Assembly (NCBI RefSeq): GCF_015223055.1
Contig: NZ_JADFBX010000001.1
Coordinates: 124,001-188,000, forward strand
Direction of reading: 5' to 3'
DNA length: 64,000 nucleotides
Source of the DNA: Pedobacter sp. MC2016-24
GTDB lineage: Bacteria; Bacteroidota; Bacteroidia; Sphingobacteriales; Sphingobacteriaceae
Positions 1 through 9,916 of the stretch are shown here, in pieces; position 1 is the stretch's first letter; every line of letters begins with the position of its first letter. Below the pieces are notes generated by a model. The model worked only from the letters and a program-made list of their open reading frames with translations, was not told the DNA's origin and did not search any database. Both the position numbers and the translations under genes were made by a program.

Positions 1-112
1 GTTTTTGAGAACGTAATTTATATCTCTCACGGTACATATTAATGTCTGGAAGAATTACAATCGCAATTAAGATTATTGAGAATAAAAATATTTTTTTGAT
101 GTCTATTTTCAT
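1..112 (-). CDS. Partial membrane or exported protein, cut by left edge
   Basis: An open frame starts at ATG (110-112) and runs off the left edge with no stop, giving 37 visible residues. It begins MKIDIKKIF and is followed by a strongly hydrophobic stretch of about 14 residues, then polar, basic sequence. This is either a signal peptide or an N-terminal membrane anchor. It lies on the same strand as the next gene, about 70 bp downstream of its stop. The family cannot be recognised from so little sequence. Confidence 0.45.
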   Translation of the reverse strand, partial: MKIDIKKIFLFSIILIAIVILPDINMYRERYKLRSQK

Positions 113-181
113 TTGCGTTTTGATTTACCTAACAGCCATCCCATCAATTTGTTTCATCAGTAAATTTTGCAAGCTGAACAC

Positions 182-748
182 CTAATCCTGATCCTTAGAC
201 AAGGTCATAAACAAACCAGGATACTCCGACACGAGACCAAATTCATCAGCAATTAACTCCGCTGAAAACCGGGTGTCCAGATTCTCATACCGGTACCTGC
301 CAGAACCCAAAGCCTGGTAAACCTGCTCAACAGCAGCATAAGTAAAGTCAGGGATACAGATGTAAGCTACCTTAAATCTTTTCTGCTGGTGACCAGTTAA
401 TTTTTTAATGGCAAGCGTGTTGGTAAATGGCGTAATTGAAATATCCACCTCCTGGCATCCACTGAGCTCAGGAAGCAAAACGCCTTCAGCATTATACCAT
501 AAATCATCCTCAGTTCTGGTCAAATACAACTTTAGCCGGGGACGGTCAACATCCTTAATACTAAGCTCAAGCACATGCCAAGAGGTATCCATGACGACCT
601 GGTAGCGAATGGTAGAATCCTCCACCGTCACAATCCCACCACCAATAAAGCCCGAATCAGACTGTTCTAAAGTAAAGGCTTCCAGGGAATGATTCCCCTT
701 CCAAATTCTGACCTGGTTAAAAACCGATGATTGTATAGCGCTTTTCAT
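182..748 (-). CDS. Putative glycolipid-binding domain protein (DUF1089-like)
   Basis: A soluble protein of 188 residues that resembles the putative glycolipid-binding family (PF06475): a beta-rich chain with a W-x-G-x-x-SLE start, conserved YxxW-like positions and a C-terminal YPGLF motif. No signal peptide or membrane segment is visible. The frame stays open to an ATG at 787 whose first bases overlap the stop of the decayed gene upstream (ATGA). I prefer the internal ATG at 748 because the family homology begins just after it. The biochemical role of the family is poorly known. Confidence 0.6.
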   Translation of the reverse strand: MKSAIQSSVFNQVRIWKGNHSLEAFTLEQSDSGFIGGGIVTVEDSTIRYQVVMDTSWHVLELSIKDVDRPRLKLYLTRTEDDLWYNAEGVLLPELSGCQEVDISITPFTNTLAIKKLTGHQQKRFKVAYICIPDFTYAAVEQVYQALGSGRYRYENLDTRFSAELIADEFGLVSEYPGLFMTLSKDQD

Positions 749-783
749 AAATTTAGATATACCCTTACAACACAAGAGTTCGA

Positions 784-1532
784 TCATTGTTTAAACATCA
801 ATTCCAATAAAATATCCACATGCCCGGAATTCTCATCGTACTCATAAACCGTTTGCCAGATTCCATTATCCAGGAACATCTACCCGACCAAACCACCATG
901 ATAAATCACCTTAAAATTAGCACCATCCTGCGGATGAATATTCAAAGTTACCGCCGCAGATGGCTTGCCTGCTTCCGGGAAATCTGATCACATTCCTGCC
1001 GGTAAAGCCCAGGCTGAGCATCGCTGAATCCTTCCAAAAACGTCTGCGGGATGACCATTCTTTGTTTAATAAGGCCTGTTTTACGGAGCCTTTTGCCCTT
1101 TTGTTCAAAATAGCTCCAATTCCCCAAATAAATATTAGTCAATAGATTGACACTTGATTCCCCACTTCCGTCAAGGTTTGCATTCCCATCATGGTAGCGC
1201 GACATACCGATAAGCTCCATCTTCCGCACCTTCGGATTAAACCGGAACTGGCAGGTATAGCCTTCCCTCATCTGGTAATTAAAAAACTTAAATCCATTCT
1301 TTGCAGCTTCTAATCCGCAAGAGGAACCCAAATCCGCAATCACTTTACTTTTCTGCATCGGAAAACCCAGAGTTGACAACCTGCATAGCAGTACACCACG
1401 CGATCGATCAAGGCTTACAGTATCATTCAACAAGTCTCCATCCAGATCCTTAACCAAAGTAAGCTGTCCAAAAGCAGCATGATTAACAGATAGACAGATC
1501 AAAAGCACAGCAAACCGGAGTAAATTCATCAT
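784..1532 (-). pseudogene. Exported hypothetical protein gene, broken by a frameshift and an in-frame stop
   Basis: The intact upper frame (948-1532, 194 codons) starts with a clear signal peptide (hydrophobic segment ending AAFGQ) followed by LVKDLDGDLLNDTVSLD, a VCBS/FG-GAP-like calcium-loop pattern. Near 960-1000 sensible coding sequence moves to another frame, reading EAGKPSAAVTLNIHPQDGAN and onward. That frame is interrupted by one TAG (880-882) and resumes as a polar, Bacteroidota-like sequence until a TGA at 784-786. Joining the frames gives one protein of about 250 residues. I infer a single-base frameshift plus a CAG-to-TAG change. Alternatively the shorter 194-residue protein is the real product. 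Function unknown. Confidence 0.5.
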
Positions 1533-1604
1533 GTTACGACTTAGAAAAAAATGGACTTATGCAAAAGAAACAGATAATCAAAATTCATAAATTTGATCAA
1601 ATAC

Positions 1605-2036
1605 TTACCTGAGTACGTGATGTTTCGCATTTCTTTTGCTTAACCAAACACCGGTAGCCCAAAGTGCCCAGGCCACCAAAACCGGCTGAAACAACAACCT
1701 TGCACCACGGCTCAAATCAGAATTCAAGCCAAAGGCATCCTTATGATTCAGAAACTGAGCAATATTACCAGGAAAAACCGCCACAAAAAAAGTAGCAGCA
1801 CCAAGCCCCACTAAAGGCTTCCTCCATCCGGAAATCAACAATAAGCCCAGTCCAACTTCAGCCACACCAGACAACACGACCACCAAATCAGGATCCAAAG
1901 GAACCCACTCCGGCACCTGCGCCAGAAATTCCTTTCTCACAAAAGTCAAATGACCAATGCCCGTAAAAGTCAGAAAACCACCCAACGCAATCCTAGCCAA
2001 ACCCTGCCAAACACTTTGTTTATTTTCGTTTTTCAT
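1605..2036 (-). CDS. DoxX family membrane protein
   Basis: A 143-residue integral membrane protein. About four hydrophobic helices are visible (roughly residues 10-30, 47-68, 72-92 and 112-130), with the early FTGIGHLTF motif and a central GLLLISGWRKPLVGLGA segment typical of DoxX/DoxD-like proteins. Members are small inner-membrane proteins of varied function, some linked to thiosulfate oxidation or redox stress; nothing here identifies a substrate. It is a single gene, divergent from the next gene at 2183. Confidence 0.75.
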   Translation of the reverse strand: MKNENKQSVWQGLARIALGGFLTFTGIGHLTFVRKEFLAQVPEWVPLDPDLVVVLSGVAEVGLGLLLISGWRKPLVGLGAATFFVAVFPGNIAQFLNHKDAFGLNSDLSRGARLLFQPVLVAWALWATGVWLSKRNAKHHVLR

Positions 2037-2182
2037 ACCTTATTAAACAAGCCCGAAAGCGCATTGTTTCAATCTAAAATTCATTCGTTATCAAAGGTTT
2101 AAAACAATGTTTAAAACCATACGCGTATAAGGTTGTTCTATCATTAAAACCCAAGCCTTATAATTCATTAAACCCTAAGCAC

Positions 2183-2623
2183 ATGAGCAAAATTAAAAAC
2201 CTACTCGCCGGCCTAGCTGGTGCAGTTGCATTGAACATATTACACGAAAGCCTAAAGAAAACAAGTTCAGATATGCCCAGAGTTGATCTGCTTGGCGAAG
2301 AAGCCCTGCAGAAAACCATACAATACTTCGGCGGAAATCTGGATCACAAGAAAGACCTCTATAAAGCCACCCTTGCCGGAGACATTTTAGGAAATACCCT
2401 ATATTACAGTTTAATCGGCGCGGGCAATCCAAAATACCTTTGGCCAAAAGTAGCCATGATGGGACTGAGCGCCGGAATCGGTGCCGTCAGCCTGCCTGAA
2501 CCCATGGGGCTGGATCCCGAACCTGTAGCCAAAAACAACCAGGTCAAAGCATTAACCGTTAGTTATTATGTACTAGGTGCCGTAGTAACCGGTCTGGCAC
2601 TGAACCTCTTGAAAAGGTACTGA
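2183..2623 (+). CDS. Conserved hypothetical membrane-associated protein
   Basis: A 146-residue protein that I recognise only as a type common in Sphingobacteriales. The N terminus has a Gly/Ala-rich hydrophobic helix (LLAGLAGAVALNIL), a second stretch lies at about residues 85-103, and a C-terminal helix near residue 125 ends in LKRY. The middle is charged. It stands alone, between the divergent DoxX gene and a convergent DinB-like gene. The upstream gap holds two copies of GTTTAAAAC three bases apart (2097-2117), of unknown meaning. No function can be assigned. Confidence 0.55.
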   Translation: MSKIKNLLAGLAGAVALNILHESLKKTSSDMPRVDLLGEEALQKTIQYFGGNLDHKKDLYKATLAGDILGNTLYYSLIGAGNPKYLWPKVAMMGLSAGIGAVSLPEPMGLDPEPVAKNNQVKALTVSYYVLGAVVTGLALNLLKRY

Positions 2624-2646
2624 GCAATCATAACTTTTAACCATCG

Positions 2647-3273
2647 TTATAATTTTGGAAAACCAATAGTTGCTTTTACCTCCTCAATCTGCTGAATATG
2701 CCGGTTGGTATGGGCAGATATCAAAAGTATAAATTGGTAGGCATCGTATGTCCCCAGAGGCAGCACCAATACATGATTGCGTAGATTCACCTGGGTATCA
2801 TTAACAAAGGAAATCAACTGCTCGCGATCAGCTTTAAACCCAGCTAAAGCCTCAGCTACAGTTCCATAAGGTGAATTGGCCGGTTCCAGGGCAGCAAAAG
2901 TCTTTGTTTTACGGCTACGGTCTTCCACTACCTTGATCAAATTCTCATCACTAAATTTGATCTCCGCCCTCTTCTCCGGATTTTCCGATTGCTTTAAAGT
3001 CTGCTGCGCCATCACCCAAAGCTCCTTTTCGGCTGCAGCAATGTGTTTAACGCAATCCGCTACACTCCATTTTTCCAGCGCAGGTTTAAAATTCAGTTGT
3101 GCTGCTGTCAGGTCTTTTACCGACTTGAACACATCTGATTCAGTCTCCTTTAAAAACTGAACCAAAAAAGTTCTTTCTTTTTTCGTAATTGTCTTACGTT
3201 GCTGTTGTGCAATGCTCTGATACGAAATCAGGCTCAGACACAGGAAGGTGATTCGCATAATTGTATTTCTCAT
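2647..3273 (-). CDS. Exported DinB-superfamily protein
   Basis: A DinB/YfiT-like four-helix-bundle protein (208 residues from the chosen ATG) with an N-terminal signal peptide ending near SIAQQQ. The family's metal-binding His triad appears intact: a His in VKHIAAAE and a HxxxH pair in SAHTNRHIQQ. Members include thiol-dependent S-transferases and many uncharacterised metalloproteins. Export to the periplasm is inferred from the leader. The frame extends upstream to 3324, but that start would put extra residues before the signal peptide, so ATG 3273 (or 3258) is preferred. Divergent from the GlxA-type regulator. Confidence 0.7.
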   Translation of the reverse strand: MRNTIMRITFLCLSLISYQSIAQQQRKTITKKERTFLVQFLKETESDVFKSVKDLTAAQLNFKPALEKWSVADCVKHIAAAEKELWVMAQQTLKQSENPEKRAEIKFSDENLIKVVEDRSRKTKTFAALEPANSPYGTVAEALAGFKADREQLISFVNDTQVNLRNHVLVLPLGTYDAYQFILLISAHTNRHIQQIEEVKATIGFPKL

Positions 3274-3369
3274 ATCACAAATATACCAATGCAAAAAGAC
3301 TGTTGCAGGGTGTGATTTAGACATTATGACGGGTTGATTTGGACAGGCCTAATGCTGTATATTTACAAT

Positions 3370-4347
3370 ATGAAACACTTGACCATCCTTGTACCCAATG
3401 GGGAGAATAACCTGAGTAGCATCGTTGGTGCTTATAAAATATTCAGTCGCGCGAACACCCATTGTCGAGATGCAGGCAAAAGTGACATTTTCAAAATTGA
3501 ATTGGCCGGGTTATCAGACGAAATATCCTTTTACGGCGGATTATTCTCGGCACGACCACACAAATCTATCGATGAGATTGAACATACAGACCTGATCATC
3601 GTGCCTTCACTCAATCACAACTACCAACAGGCCATTGAGTGCAATGGCAGCATGATAAAGTGGATTGGCCAGCAATATCAGAATGGCGCGCGAGTAGCCA
3701 GCATTTGTACCGGAGCTTACCTCCTGGCAGCGGCCGGAATATTAGACGGCAAAAGCTGTTCCACACACTGGTCTGCGGCAGACGACTTAAAAATACGTTA
3801 CCCAAAAATAAATGTAGAACCAGACCAGCTCATCACCGATGAGCTGGGAATTTATACCAACGGCGGCGCTTACTCCTTTCTAAATCTAATCCTCTATCTG
3901 GTTGAAAAATACTATGACCGTAAAACGGCCATTTTTTGTTCAAAGGTTTTTCAGATTGAACTGGATCGGAATTGCCAGTCATTATTCATGATTTTCAATG
4001 GACAGCGCTCGCATCATGATGAACTTATCAAAAAAGCACAGCTTTATATAGAAAGCAGGCTGGATCAGAAATTGTCTATCGAGCACCTGGCGGCCATTTT
4101 TACAGTAGGGAGGCGAAATTTTGACCGTCGTTTTATCAAAGCTACCGGCAATACACCAATAGAATACATCCAGCGCGTAAAAGTTGAAGCTGCAAAGAAA
4201 GCATTCGAGACCAGCCGAAAAACCATAAACGAAGTCATGTACGAAGTCGGTTATTCTGACCTGAAAGCATTCCGCGAAGTATTTCGCAAAATCACCGGCT
4301 TATCCCCGCTCGATTACCGTAATCGTTATAACAAAGAAGCCAGCTAA
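3370..4347 (+). CDS. GlxA family transcriptional regulator (DJ-1/PfpI plus AraC)
   Basis: 325 residues with two modules. Residues 1-190 form a DJ-1/PfpI-like domain with the nucleophile-elbow motif SICTGAYLLAAAGIL. The C-terminal 100 residues form a double helix-turn-helix AraC DNA-binding domain ending GLSPLDYRNRY. Proteins of this kind activate nearby genes in response to small molecules such as glycine betaine, or electrophile stress in some lineages; the effector here is unknown. I chose ATG 3370 (MKHLTILVPN) because the DJ-1 strand starts there. The divergent DinB-like gene is a plausible target. Confidence 0.8.
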   Translation: MKHLTILVPNGENNLSSIVGAYKIFSRANTHCRDAGKSDIFKIELAGLSDEISFYGGLFSARPHKSIDEIEHTDLIIVPSLNHNYQQAIECNGSMIKWIGQQYQNGARVASICTGAYLLAAAGILDGKSCSTHWSAADDLKIRYPKINVEPDQLITDELGIYTNGGAYSFLNLILYLVEKYYDRKTAIFCSKVFQIELDRNCQSLFMIFNGQRSHHDELIKKAQLYIESRLDQKLSIEHLAAIFTVGRRNFDRRFIKATGNTPIEYIQRVKVEAAKKAFETSRKTINEVMYEVGYSDLKAFREVFRKITGLSPLDYRNRYNKEAS

Positions 4348-4483
4348 CGACACCTTAACAAGATCATCCGCATTACAGGTTATTGCAGACACATGTTTGA
4401 CTTTAAAAAAAACTCATGAAAACTATGCTCTGTCAAAGCGTTATCTTTACCACTGCTCGTAATGCCATTACTAAACAATTGAT

Positions 4484-5137
4484 ATGAACACTACCATTTT
4501 GAACAGCGCGTTTCCATTAACTGAGTCCGAAGAAAAACATGCAGAATTAATTTTGCTAAGACATGGCCAATCTGTGTGGAATCTCGAGAACCGTTTCACG
4601 GGATGGCAGGACATTGACCTCAGCCTGACCGGTGAACAAGAGGCTGAACGTGCTGGACAATTGTTAAAAGCAGAACAAATTGATATTGCTTTTACCTCAA
4701 CACTAAAAAGAGCACAGCATACACTTGATATTGTTTTAAAAGTATCCGGGTTGACAAACATCCCTGTAATTAAAGACAGGAATCTGAACGAGCGGTGTTA
4801 CGGAAAACTCGAAGGCTTAAACAAGGCGGACATTGCTTTAAAATATGGTTTGGAGCAAGTGATGATTTGGCGAAGATCTTATGATATTGCGCCACCAGGA
4901 GGCGAAAGTCTTAAAGATACCGCGGAAAGGGTTGTCCCTTATTATCTTAGTACTATTGTCCCAAAATTGAAAAATGGAAAAACAGTGCTGGTGGTTGCAC
5001 ACGGAAACAGCCTCAGGGCACTAATGATGTTCCTTGAGCAGTTAAGCCCGCAGGAAATTGCAAACATCGAATTTCCTACAGGAATCCCAAGGAAATATAC
5101 CATGGGTAAAAACCTGCAACTAATTCAAGTAAGCTAA
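4484..5137 (+). CDS. gpmA: 2,3-bisphosphoglycerate-dependent phosphoglycerate mutase
   Basis: A histidine phosphatase-fold glycolytic enzyme interconverting 3- and 2-phosphoglycerate. Visible are LLRHGQSVWN with catalytic His27, the TGWxDxxLSxxG motif at 39-50, Glu103 as proton donor in LNERCYGKLEG, and the second catalytic His173 in VVAHGNSLRA. The C-terminal tail after GIPRKYTM is short. It carries about 20 extra residues before the usual start (which would be near LILLRHG), and no internal ATG offers a shorter form. It lies upstream of the fused regulator and the phosphoketolase operon, so it may be part of the same carbon-flow theme. Confidence 0.9.
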   Translation: MNTTILNSAFPLTESEEKHAELILLRHGQSVWNLENRFTGWQDIDLSLTGEQEAERAGQLLKAEQIDIAFTSTLKRAQHTLDIVLKVSGLTNIPVIKDRNLNERCYGKLEGLNKADIALKYGLEQVMIWRRSYDIAPPGGESLKDTAERVVPYYLSTIVPKLKNGKTVLVVAHGNSLRALMMFLEQLSPQEIANIEFPTGIPRKYTMGKNLQLIQVS

Positions 5138-5266
5138 TGCAGAAGAATTAAATAACCACATAACATTTCATCTGAGATAGACTTAAAGAATAGTACAATA
5201 CCGAAAGTAAATGATTAGATTTAATAAAATAATCTCCTAAAAATCTTACACTTACGGTTTGAATTC

Positions 5267-6316
5267 ATGAAAACTATCCTAATTATTGATGACAATGAAG
5301 ACATCAGAGAAAGCTGCTCCGAAATTCTTGAGCTTTCAGGCTATCGTGTATTTCAATCTGACAATGGAAAATTGGGTATCGAGATGGCCACTGCCCATAC
5401 ACCAGATCTGATTCTATGTGATGTGATGATGCCCAACCTTGATGGATACGGAGTTTTGTACCTACTGAATAGAAATATTCAAACCGCTGAAATCCCATTT
5501 ATTTTTTTAACGGCGAAATCGGGTCATATTGATTTTCGGAAAGCCATGGAAATGGGTGCCGATGATTTTTTAACTAAACCATTTGACGATATAGAATTAT
5601 TGCATGCTATAGAAACCAGGATTAGAAAATCCCAAAGCCGAAAAAAAAACTACCATACGACATTACAAAACATTGAAAATCTCGCTCTGGGTAAAGAAAC
5701 TGGGTTTAAAGAGCTGAATGATTTAATTCAGAAGCGCAAAATAAGAAACATTAAAAAGAAACAAACTTTATATTATGAAGGAGACATTCCTCAAGGATTA
5801 TATCTGGTCATGTCTGGCAGCATTAAAACAGTTAAACAGGCCGATGACGGCCGATGCTTTATCACAGGTTTATATAAAGATGACGATTACCTTGGCCTAG
5901 ACTCCCTTTTACTTGATGAAGTATTTACTGAGACTGCAGAAGCTATTGAGGATAGTTCCGTTTGTCTATTGCCCAAAGAACTAATTCTTGCCTTATTAGG
6001 GCAATATCCAGAAATCAGCCGGCAATTCATTCAGATACTTTCAAAAAATATCCATGAAAAAGAAGAACAGCTAGTAGAACTGGCTTATCTATCTGTGCGT
6101 AAAAGAATTTCACAGGTTTTAATTCGTTTAAACAAGAGATCAACAATTTTAAATACCATCAATGTATCAAGGGAAGAACTTGCGGCTTTGGCTGGTGTCG
6201 CTATTGAAACAGTCAGCAGAACTCTATCTGATTTTAAAGAGGAAGGCTTAATTGAGAAAAATGCCAATACGATTGAGCTGAAAGACCTCAACCGGATTGC
6301 AAGAATTAAGAATTAG
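5267..6316 (+). CDS. Response regulator receiver fused to a Crp/Fnr module
   Basis: 349 residues. Residues 1-120 are a CheY-like receiver with the acidic pair DD (8-9), phosphoacceptor Asp52 in CDVMMP, Thr82 and Lys104. Residues about 150-235 are a cyclic-nucleotide-binding-like beta barrel. Residues about 270-340 are a Crp-type winged helix with SREELAALAGVAIETVSR as the recognition region. There is no Cys cluster of the oxygen-sensing FNR kind, so input would be phosphorylation and perhaps a ligand. No partner kinase gene is adjacent. It ends one base before the stop of the convergent phosphoketolase gene. It is my candidate for binding the palindromes at 10899 and 10961. Confidence 0.85.
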   Translation: MKTILIIDDNEDIRESCSEILELSGYRVFQSDNGKLGIEMATAHTPDLILCDVMMPNLDGYGVLYLLNRNIQTAEIPFIFLTAKSGHIDFRKAMEMGADDFLTKPFDDIELLHAIETRIRKSQSRKKNYHTTLQNIENLALGKETGFKELNDLIQKRKIRNIKKKQTLYYEGDIPQGLYLVMSGSIKTVKQADDGRCFITGLYKDDDYLGLDSLLLDEVFTETAEAIEDSSVCLLPKELILALLGQYPEISRQFIQILSKNIHEKEEQLVELAYLSVRKRISQVLIRLNKRSTILNTINVSREELAALAGVAIETVSRTLSDFKEEGLIEKNANTIELKDLNRIARIKN

Positions 6317-8677
6317 TTACACATCACTCCATTTCCAATTTTTAATCTCCGGCATATCATCCAAATGCAAACAGATATACTTTTTATGTTCTTTTAATTT
6401 GTTTTCACAGTACTGAATGAAAGAATCAGCCTGCTGATGCATTTCTGGAACACGCCTTACCGCCTCCATTGCCAAGTGGTAACGGCTCATCTCGTTCAAA
6501 ACGACCATGTCAAATGGAGTAGTTGTTGTTCCTTCCTCCATAAATCCACGAACATGGAATCTGGCCGGATCTGGCCTGCCGTGAACCAAGTCGTGGATAA
6601 TCCGAACATAACCGTGAAAGGCGAAAATAACAGGAGCCTTTGCTGAAAACAATTCTAAAAATAACGCTTCACTCATGCCATGCGGATGGTATGCGGCAGG
6701 CGACATGGCCATTAAATCAACAACATTCACCACACGAACCCTAAGTCCAGGTAGATGCTTTCTCAAAATCCAAGCAGCTGCTACAGCCTCCAAAGTAGGT
6801 ACATCACCGGCACAGCCCAGAACGACATGCGGTTGTTGTTCACGCTCATTTCCAGCCCAATCCCATCTGGAAGCTCCTTTGGCGCAATGTGCGATAGCCT
6901 GCTCCATATTTAACCATTGTAATTCTGGCTGTTTTCCAGCAACAACCACATTCACATAATCTTTACTTCTCAAACAATGGTCCATTACGGACAATAAGGT
7001 GTTGGCATCTGGCGGTAAATAAATGCGGACTACCGAGCTTTTCTTATTCACTACCGTATCGATAAAACCAGGCCCCTGATGACTGTAGCCATTGTGATCT
7101 TGCCGCCAGGCGTGGGAAGTCAACAAATAGTTTAAAGAAGCAATGGGCTTTCGCCAGGGTAATTCGCTCGAAGTCTTTAGCCATTTGGCATATTGGCTAA
7201 CCATAGAATCTACAATGGTTACAAATGCTTCATAACAAGGAAACAATCCATGACGGCCAGTAAGGAGATAACCTTCCAGCCACCCTTCACAAAGATGTTC
7301 ACTTAAGACCTCCATTACCCTTCCATCTTTTGTAAGTTTATCGTCGCCCAATTCAATAGTTTCCATTGAACAGCGTGTGGTGACTTCGAAAACAGCTTCT
7401 AACCTATTAGAAGTGGTTTCATCCGGACAAAATAGCCGGAAATTATGATGATCCTCATTCAATTCAAAAACATCGCGAAGGTATTTCCCAAAATCTCTTG
7501 TACTTTCTGCTATTGTTTCTCCTGGTCTGGCCATGAGTACCCCATAATGTTTAAAATCCGGCAATATCAACTCCTTAAGTATTGTTCCTCCGTTGGCAAA
7601 AGACGATGCGCTCATTCTTAAATCGCCCTCAGGTGCTATTGCATGAATTTCATTCAGTAATTTTCCTTCCTGGTCAAATAACTTTTCAGGATGATAGCTT
7701 CTCATCCAACTTTCCAGTAATTTAAGTTTCTCAGGATCTTCTTTAACACCGGTAAGTGGAACCTGATGTGATCGAAAAGTGCCTTCAATAGGTACACCGT
7801 TCCACTCCTTGGGCCCTGTCCAACCTTTCGGAGTCCGTAAAATAATCATAGGCCATTGAATATTTTCCAGATCGCTATCTTCGCGTGCTCTTTTTTGTAT
7901 CCTGCGAATCTTCAAATAAGCCTGGTTTAAAATATCAGCCATTAGGCGATGAACAGCCATTGGATCGGTGCCCTCTACAAAAAACACTTCATAACCATGA
8001 CCGGAAAACAATGCTTCCAGGGCTTTATCACTTTTTCGCGCCAGAACTGTTGGTCCTGAAATCTTATAACCGTTGAGGTGTAAAATCGGCAATACAGCAC
8101 CATCCCTCTTTGGGTTTAAAAATGAAACAGATTTCCAACTGCCCTCCAACGGTCCGGTTTCTGCTTCCCCATCTCCAACCACACATGCCACCAATAAATC
8201 CGGATGATCCATCGCTGCACCAAAGGCATGCATTAATGAGTACCCAAGTTCTCCACCTTCATGGATGGATCCAGGTGTATGCGCACCTACATGACTTGGA
8301 ATGCCTCCTGGGCTTGAAAATTGCCTGAACAGCTTTTTCAGGCCAGACGCATTCTCCTCTACATCCGGAAATAACTCAGAATAGGTTCCCTCCAGGTAAG
8401 TATGGGCAATAATTGCAGGAGCCCCATGCCCTGGTCCGCAGACATACAATATATTTGCACCTGTCTCTTTAATGAGCCTGTTTAAATGCACGTAGATTAA
8501 ATTCAATCCTGGCGAAGTTCCCCAATGCCCCAACAAACGCGGCTTGATATGTTCCGGTTTTAAGGGTTGTTTCAACAGGGCATTGTCTTGCAAATAGATC
8601 TGACCTACGGCCAAATAATTAGCTGCTTCCCAGTAGGTATGCATTTGCAGTAAATCATGATCCGATAAGATGTTCAT
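6317..8677 (-). CDS. xfp: Xylulose-5-phosphate/fructose-6-phosphate phosphoketolase
   Basis: A thiamine-diphosphate enzyme of 786 residues (usual length about 790-820) that splits xylulose 5-phosphate or fructose 6-phosphate with phosphate into acetyl phosphate plus glyceraldehyde 3-phosphate or erythrose 4-phosphate. Hallmarks: GPGHGAP (81-87), the [10 protein letters not shown] and EGGELGYSL run (128-148), and the ThDP/Mg motif [10 protein letters not shown] (168-177). Sequence alone does not settle substrate preference. It is the last gene of a leftward operon, 4 bp behind acetate kinase, which would turn its acetyl phosphate into acetate and ATP. Confidence 0.93.
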   Translation of the reverse strand: MNILSDHDLLQMHTYWEAANYLAVGQIYLQDNALLKQPLKPEHIKPRLLGHWGTSPGLNLIYVHLNRLIKETGANILYVCGPGHGAPAIIAHTYLEGTYSELFPDVEENASGLKKLFRQFSSPGGIPSHVGAHTPGSIHEGGELGYSLMHAFGAAMDHPDLLVACVVGDGEAETGPLEGSWKSVSFLNPKRDGAVLPILHLNGYKISGPTVLARKSDKALEALFSGHGYEVFFVEGTDPMAVHRLMADILNQAYLKIRRIQKRAREDSDLENIQWPMIILRTPKGWTGPKEWNGVPIEGTFRSHQVPLTGVKEDPEKLKLLESWMRSYHPEKLFDQEGKLLNEIHAIAPEGDLRMSASSFANGGTILKELILPDFKHYGVLMARPGETIAESTRDFGKYLRDVFELNEDHHNFRLFCPDETTSNRLEAVFEVTTRCSMETIELGDDKLTKDGRVMEVLSEHLCEGWLEGYLLTGRHGLFPCYEAFVTIVDSMVSQYAKWLKTSSELPWRKPIASLNYLLTSHAWRQDHNGYSHQGPGFIDTVVNKKSSVVRIYLPPDANTLLSVMDHCLRSKDYVNVVVAGKQPELQWLNMEQAIAHCAKGASRWDWAGNEREQQPHVVLGCAGDVPTLEAVAAAWILRKHLPGLRVRVVNVVDLMAMSPAAYHPHGMSEALFLELFSAKAPVIFAFHGYVRIIHDLVHGRPDPARFHVRGFMEEGTTTTPFDMVVLNEMSRYHLAMEAVRRVPEMHQQADSFIQYCENKLKEHKKYICLHLDDMPEIKNWKWSDV

Positions 8678-8681
8678 TTGC

Positions 8682-9872
8682 TTAATTTTTAGGATTTAAA
8701 AGGTTATAGGTATGTTGTGCAATAATTTGTTCTTCATCAGTCTCAAATGCGCATACAGTTACCCAACTGCGGTCAGCAGAAATTATTTCCTTGTGGTCAT
8801 GATTGGCCTGCTGATCAAGAATAATACCCAAAAAACTCATATCGTGGCAAATCCGTTCCCGGATTACCGAGGAATTTGTTCCTATTCCACCTGTAAAAAC
8901 AAGTGTATCCAGGCCCCCCATAGCTGCGGCAAGTGCCGCGATAGATTTCTTCGCTTGGTAACAAAATAAGCTGAGCGCTTCTTTTGCTTTCAGATTCGTT
9001 TTTTCCAGATCCAGTAATTCCTCAACATCCCCGGTCCCCGCAATGGCAAGCATACCCGAATGCTTGCTTAGCAAATCATCCAATTGGTCGGCGTCTAAGC
9101 CATACTGTTTCATCAGCAACAATAGAACACCGGGATCAAGATCGCCGGATCTGGTACCCATGACCAGTCCACCCATGGGACTTAAGCCCATTGTGGTGTC
9201 TATGCTGATTCCATCCTTAACAGCAACCACACTTGCTCCATTACCCAAATGGGCGATGATGATTTTTTTTCGGGCAGGATGCAGAATTTGCTCCGCTAGT
9301 TTTACCATAATAAATTCATATGAAAGTCCGTGGAAACCATACCGCATCAAACCGGATGTTCTGTACTTTTCACTGAGCGGATAATATCTGGCATTTGCTG
9401 GCATATGTTGATGAAAGCAAGTGTCAAAACAGGCGATCTGTTTTACACCTTTAAAGGCCGAACTGAATTTGTCGATCAGTTCTATCTCGGCTGGTAGATG
9501 ATTTGGTGCGAGATACACATATTGCTGCAAATTAGAAATCACCTCCTTGCTAATAATTATGGGATTGAAATGCTTTGGTCCCCCTTGAACAATCCGATGG
9601 CCTATAGCCACTATAGGAAACTCCAGTTCATGCGCTTTGAGCCAATGGATCATTTGATCAATAACACCTGTTCTATCTGTCCGATTTAAAGCCAGATGCT
9701 CCACCTGCAGATCTCCGAAATTTTTAATATCAAATGTTAAAAACTGTCCACCAGAATACTTCGCATTACCAGATATCTTCATTTTCCGGGTCGAGGCATC
9801 AAACAGCTTAAACTTAAAACTTGAAGATCCCATATTGAGGGCAAGGATACAATTGTTTGTTGGCATCATCAT
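8682..9872 (-). CDS. ackA: Acetate kinase
   Basis: 396 residues, the normal length, of the ASKHA fold: acetyl phosphate + ADP to acetate + ATP. Motifs seen: [11 protein letters not shown] (phosphate 1), HRIVQGG, FDTCFH with the catalytic Asp, [18 protein letters not shown] (phosphate 2), [20 protein letters not shown] and TGGIGTNSS (adenosine). Three consecutive ATG codons could start it; the first is given. No phosphotransacetylase gene lies nearby, which fits a role tied to phosphoketolase rather than to acetyl-CoA. The upstream scaffold-protein gene ends 44 bp before it, so co-transcription is likely. Confidence 0.95.
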   Translation of the reverse strand: MMMPTNNCILALNMGSSSFKFKLFDASTRKMKISGNAKYSGGQFLTFDIKNFGDLQVEHLALNRTDRTGVIDQMIHWLKAHELEFPIVAIGHRIVQGGPKHFNPIIISKEVISNLQQYVYLAPNHLPAEIELIDKFSSAFKGVKQIACFDTCFHQHMPANARYYPLSEKYRTSGLMRYGFHGLSYEFIMVKLAEQILHPARKKIIIAHLGNGASVVAVKDGISIDTTMGLSPMGGLVMGTRSGDLDPGVLLLLMKQYGLDADQLDDLLSKHSGMLAIAGTGDVEELLDLEKTNLKAKEALSLFCYQAKKSIAALAAAMGGLDTLVFTGGIGTNSSVIRERICHDMSFLGIILDQQANHDHKEIISADRSWVTVCAFETDEEQIIAQHTYNLLNPKN

Positions 9873-9916
9873 TTGCTTTAAGTTCTTGAAGTTACTTTAG
9901 TTATAAAATTTGCTGA

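Noticed and set aside
948..1145. Short frames on both strands over the broken exported gene
   Set aside because: They cover decayed or antisense sequence and contain no protein features beyond those already listed.
2097..2117. Two GTTTAAAAC units three bases apart upstream of the gene at 2183
   Set aside because: AT-rich and short; likely promoter composition rather than a defined operator. Mentioned only in the gene entry.
8712..9689. Plus-strand frames over acetate kinase
   Set aside because: They are antisense to conserved ackA motifs and carry no signal of independent coding.
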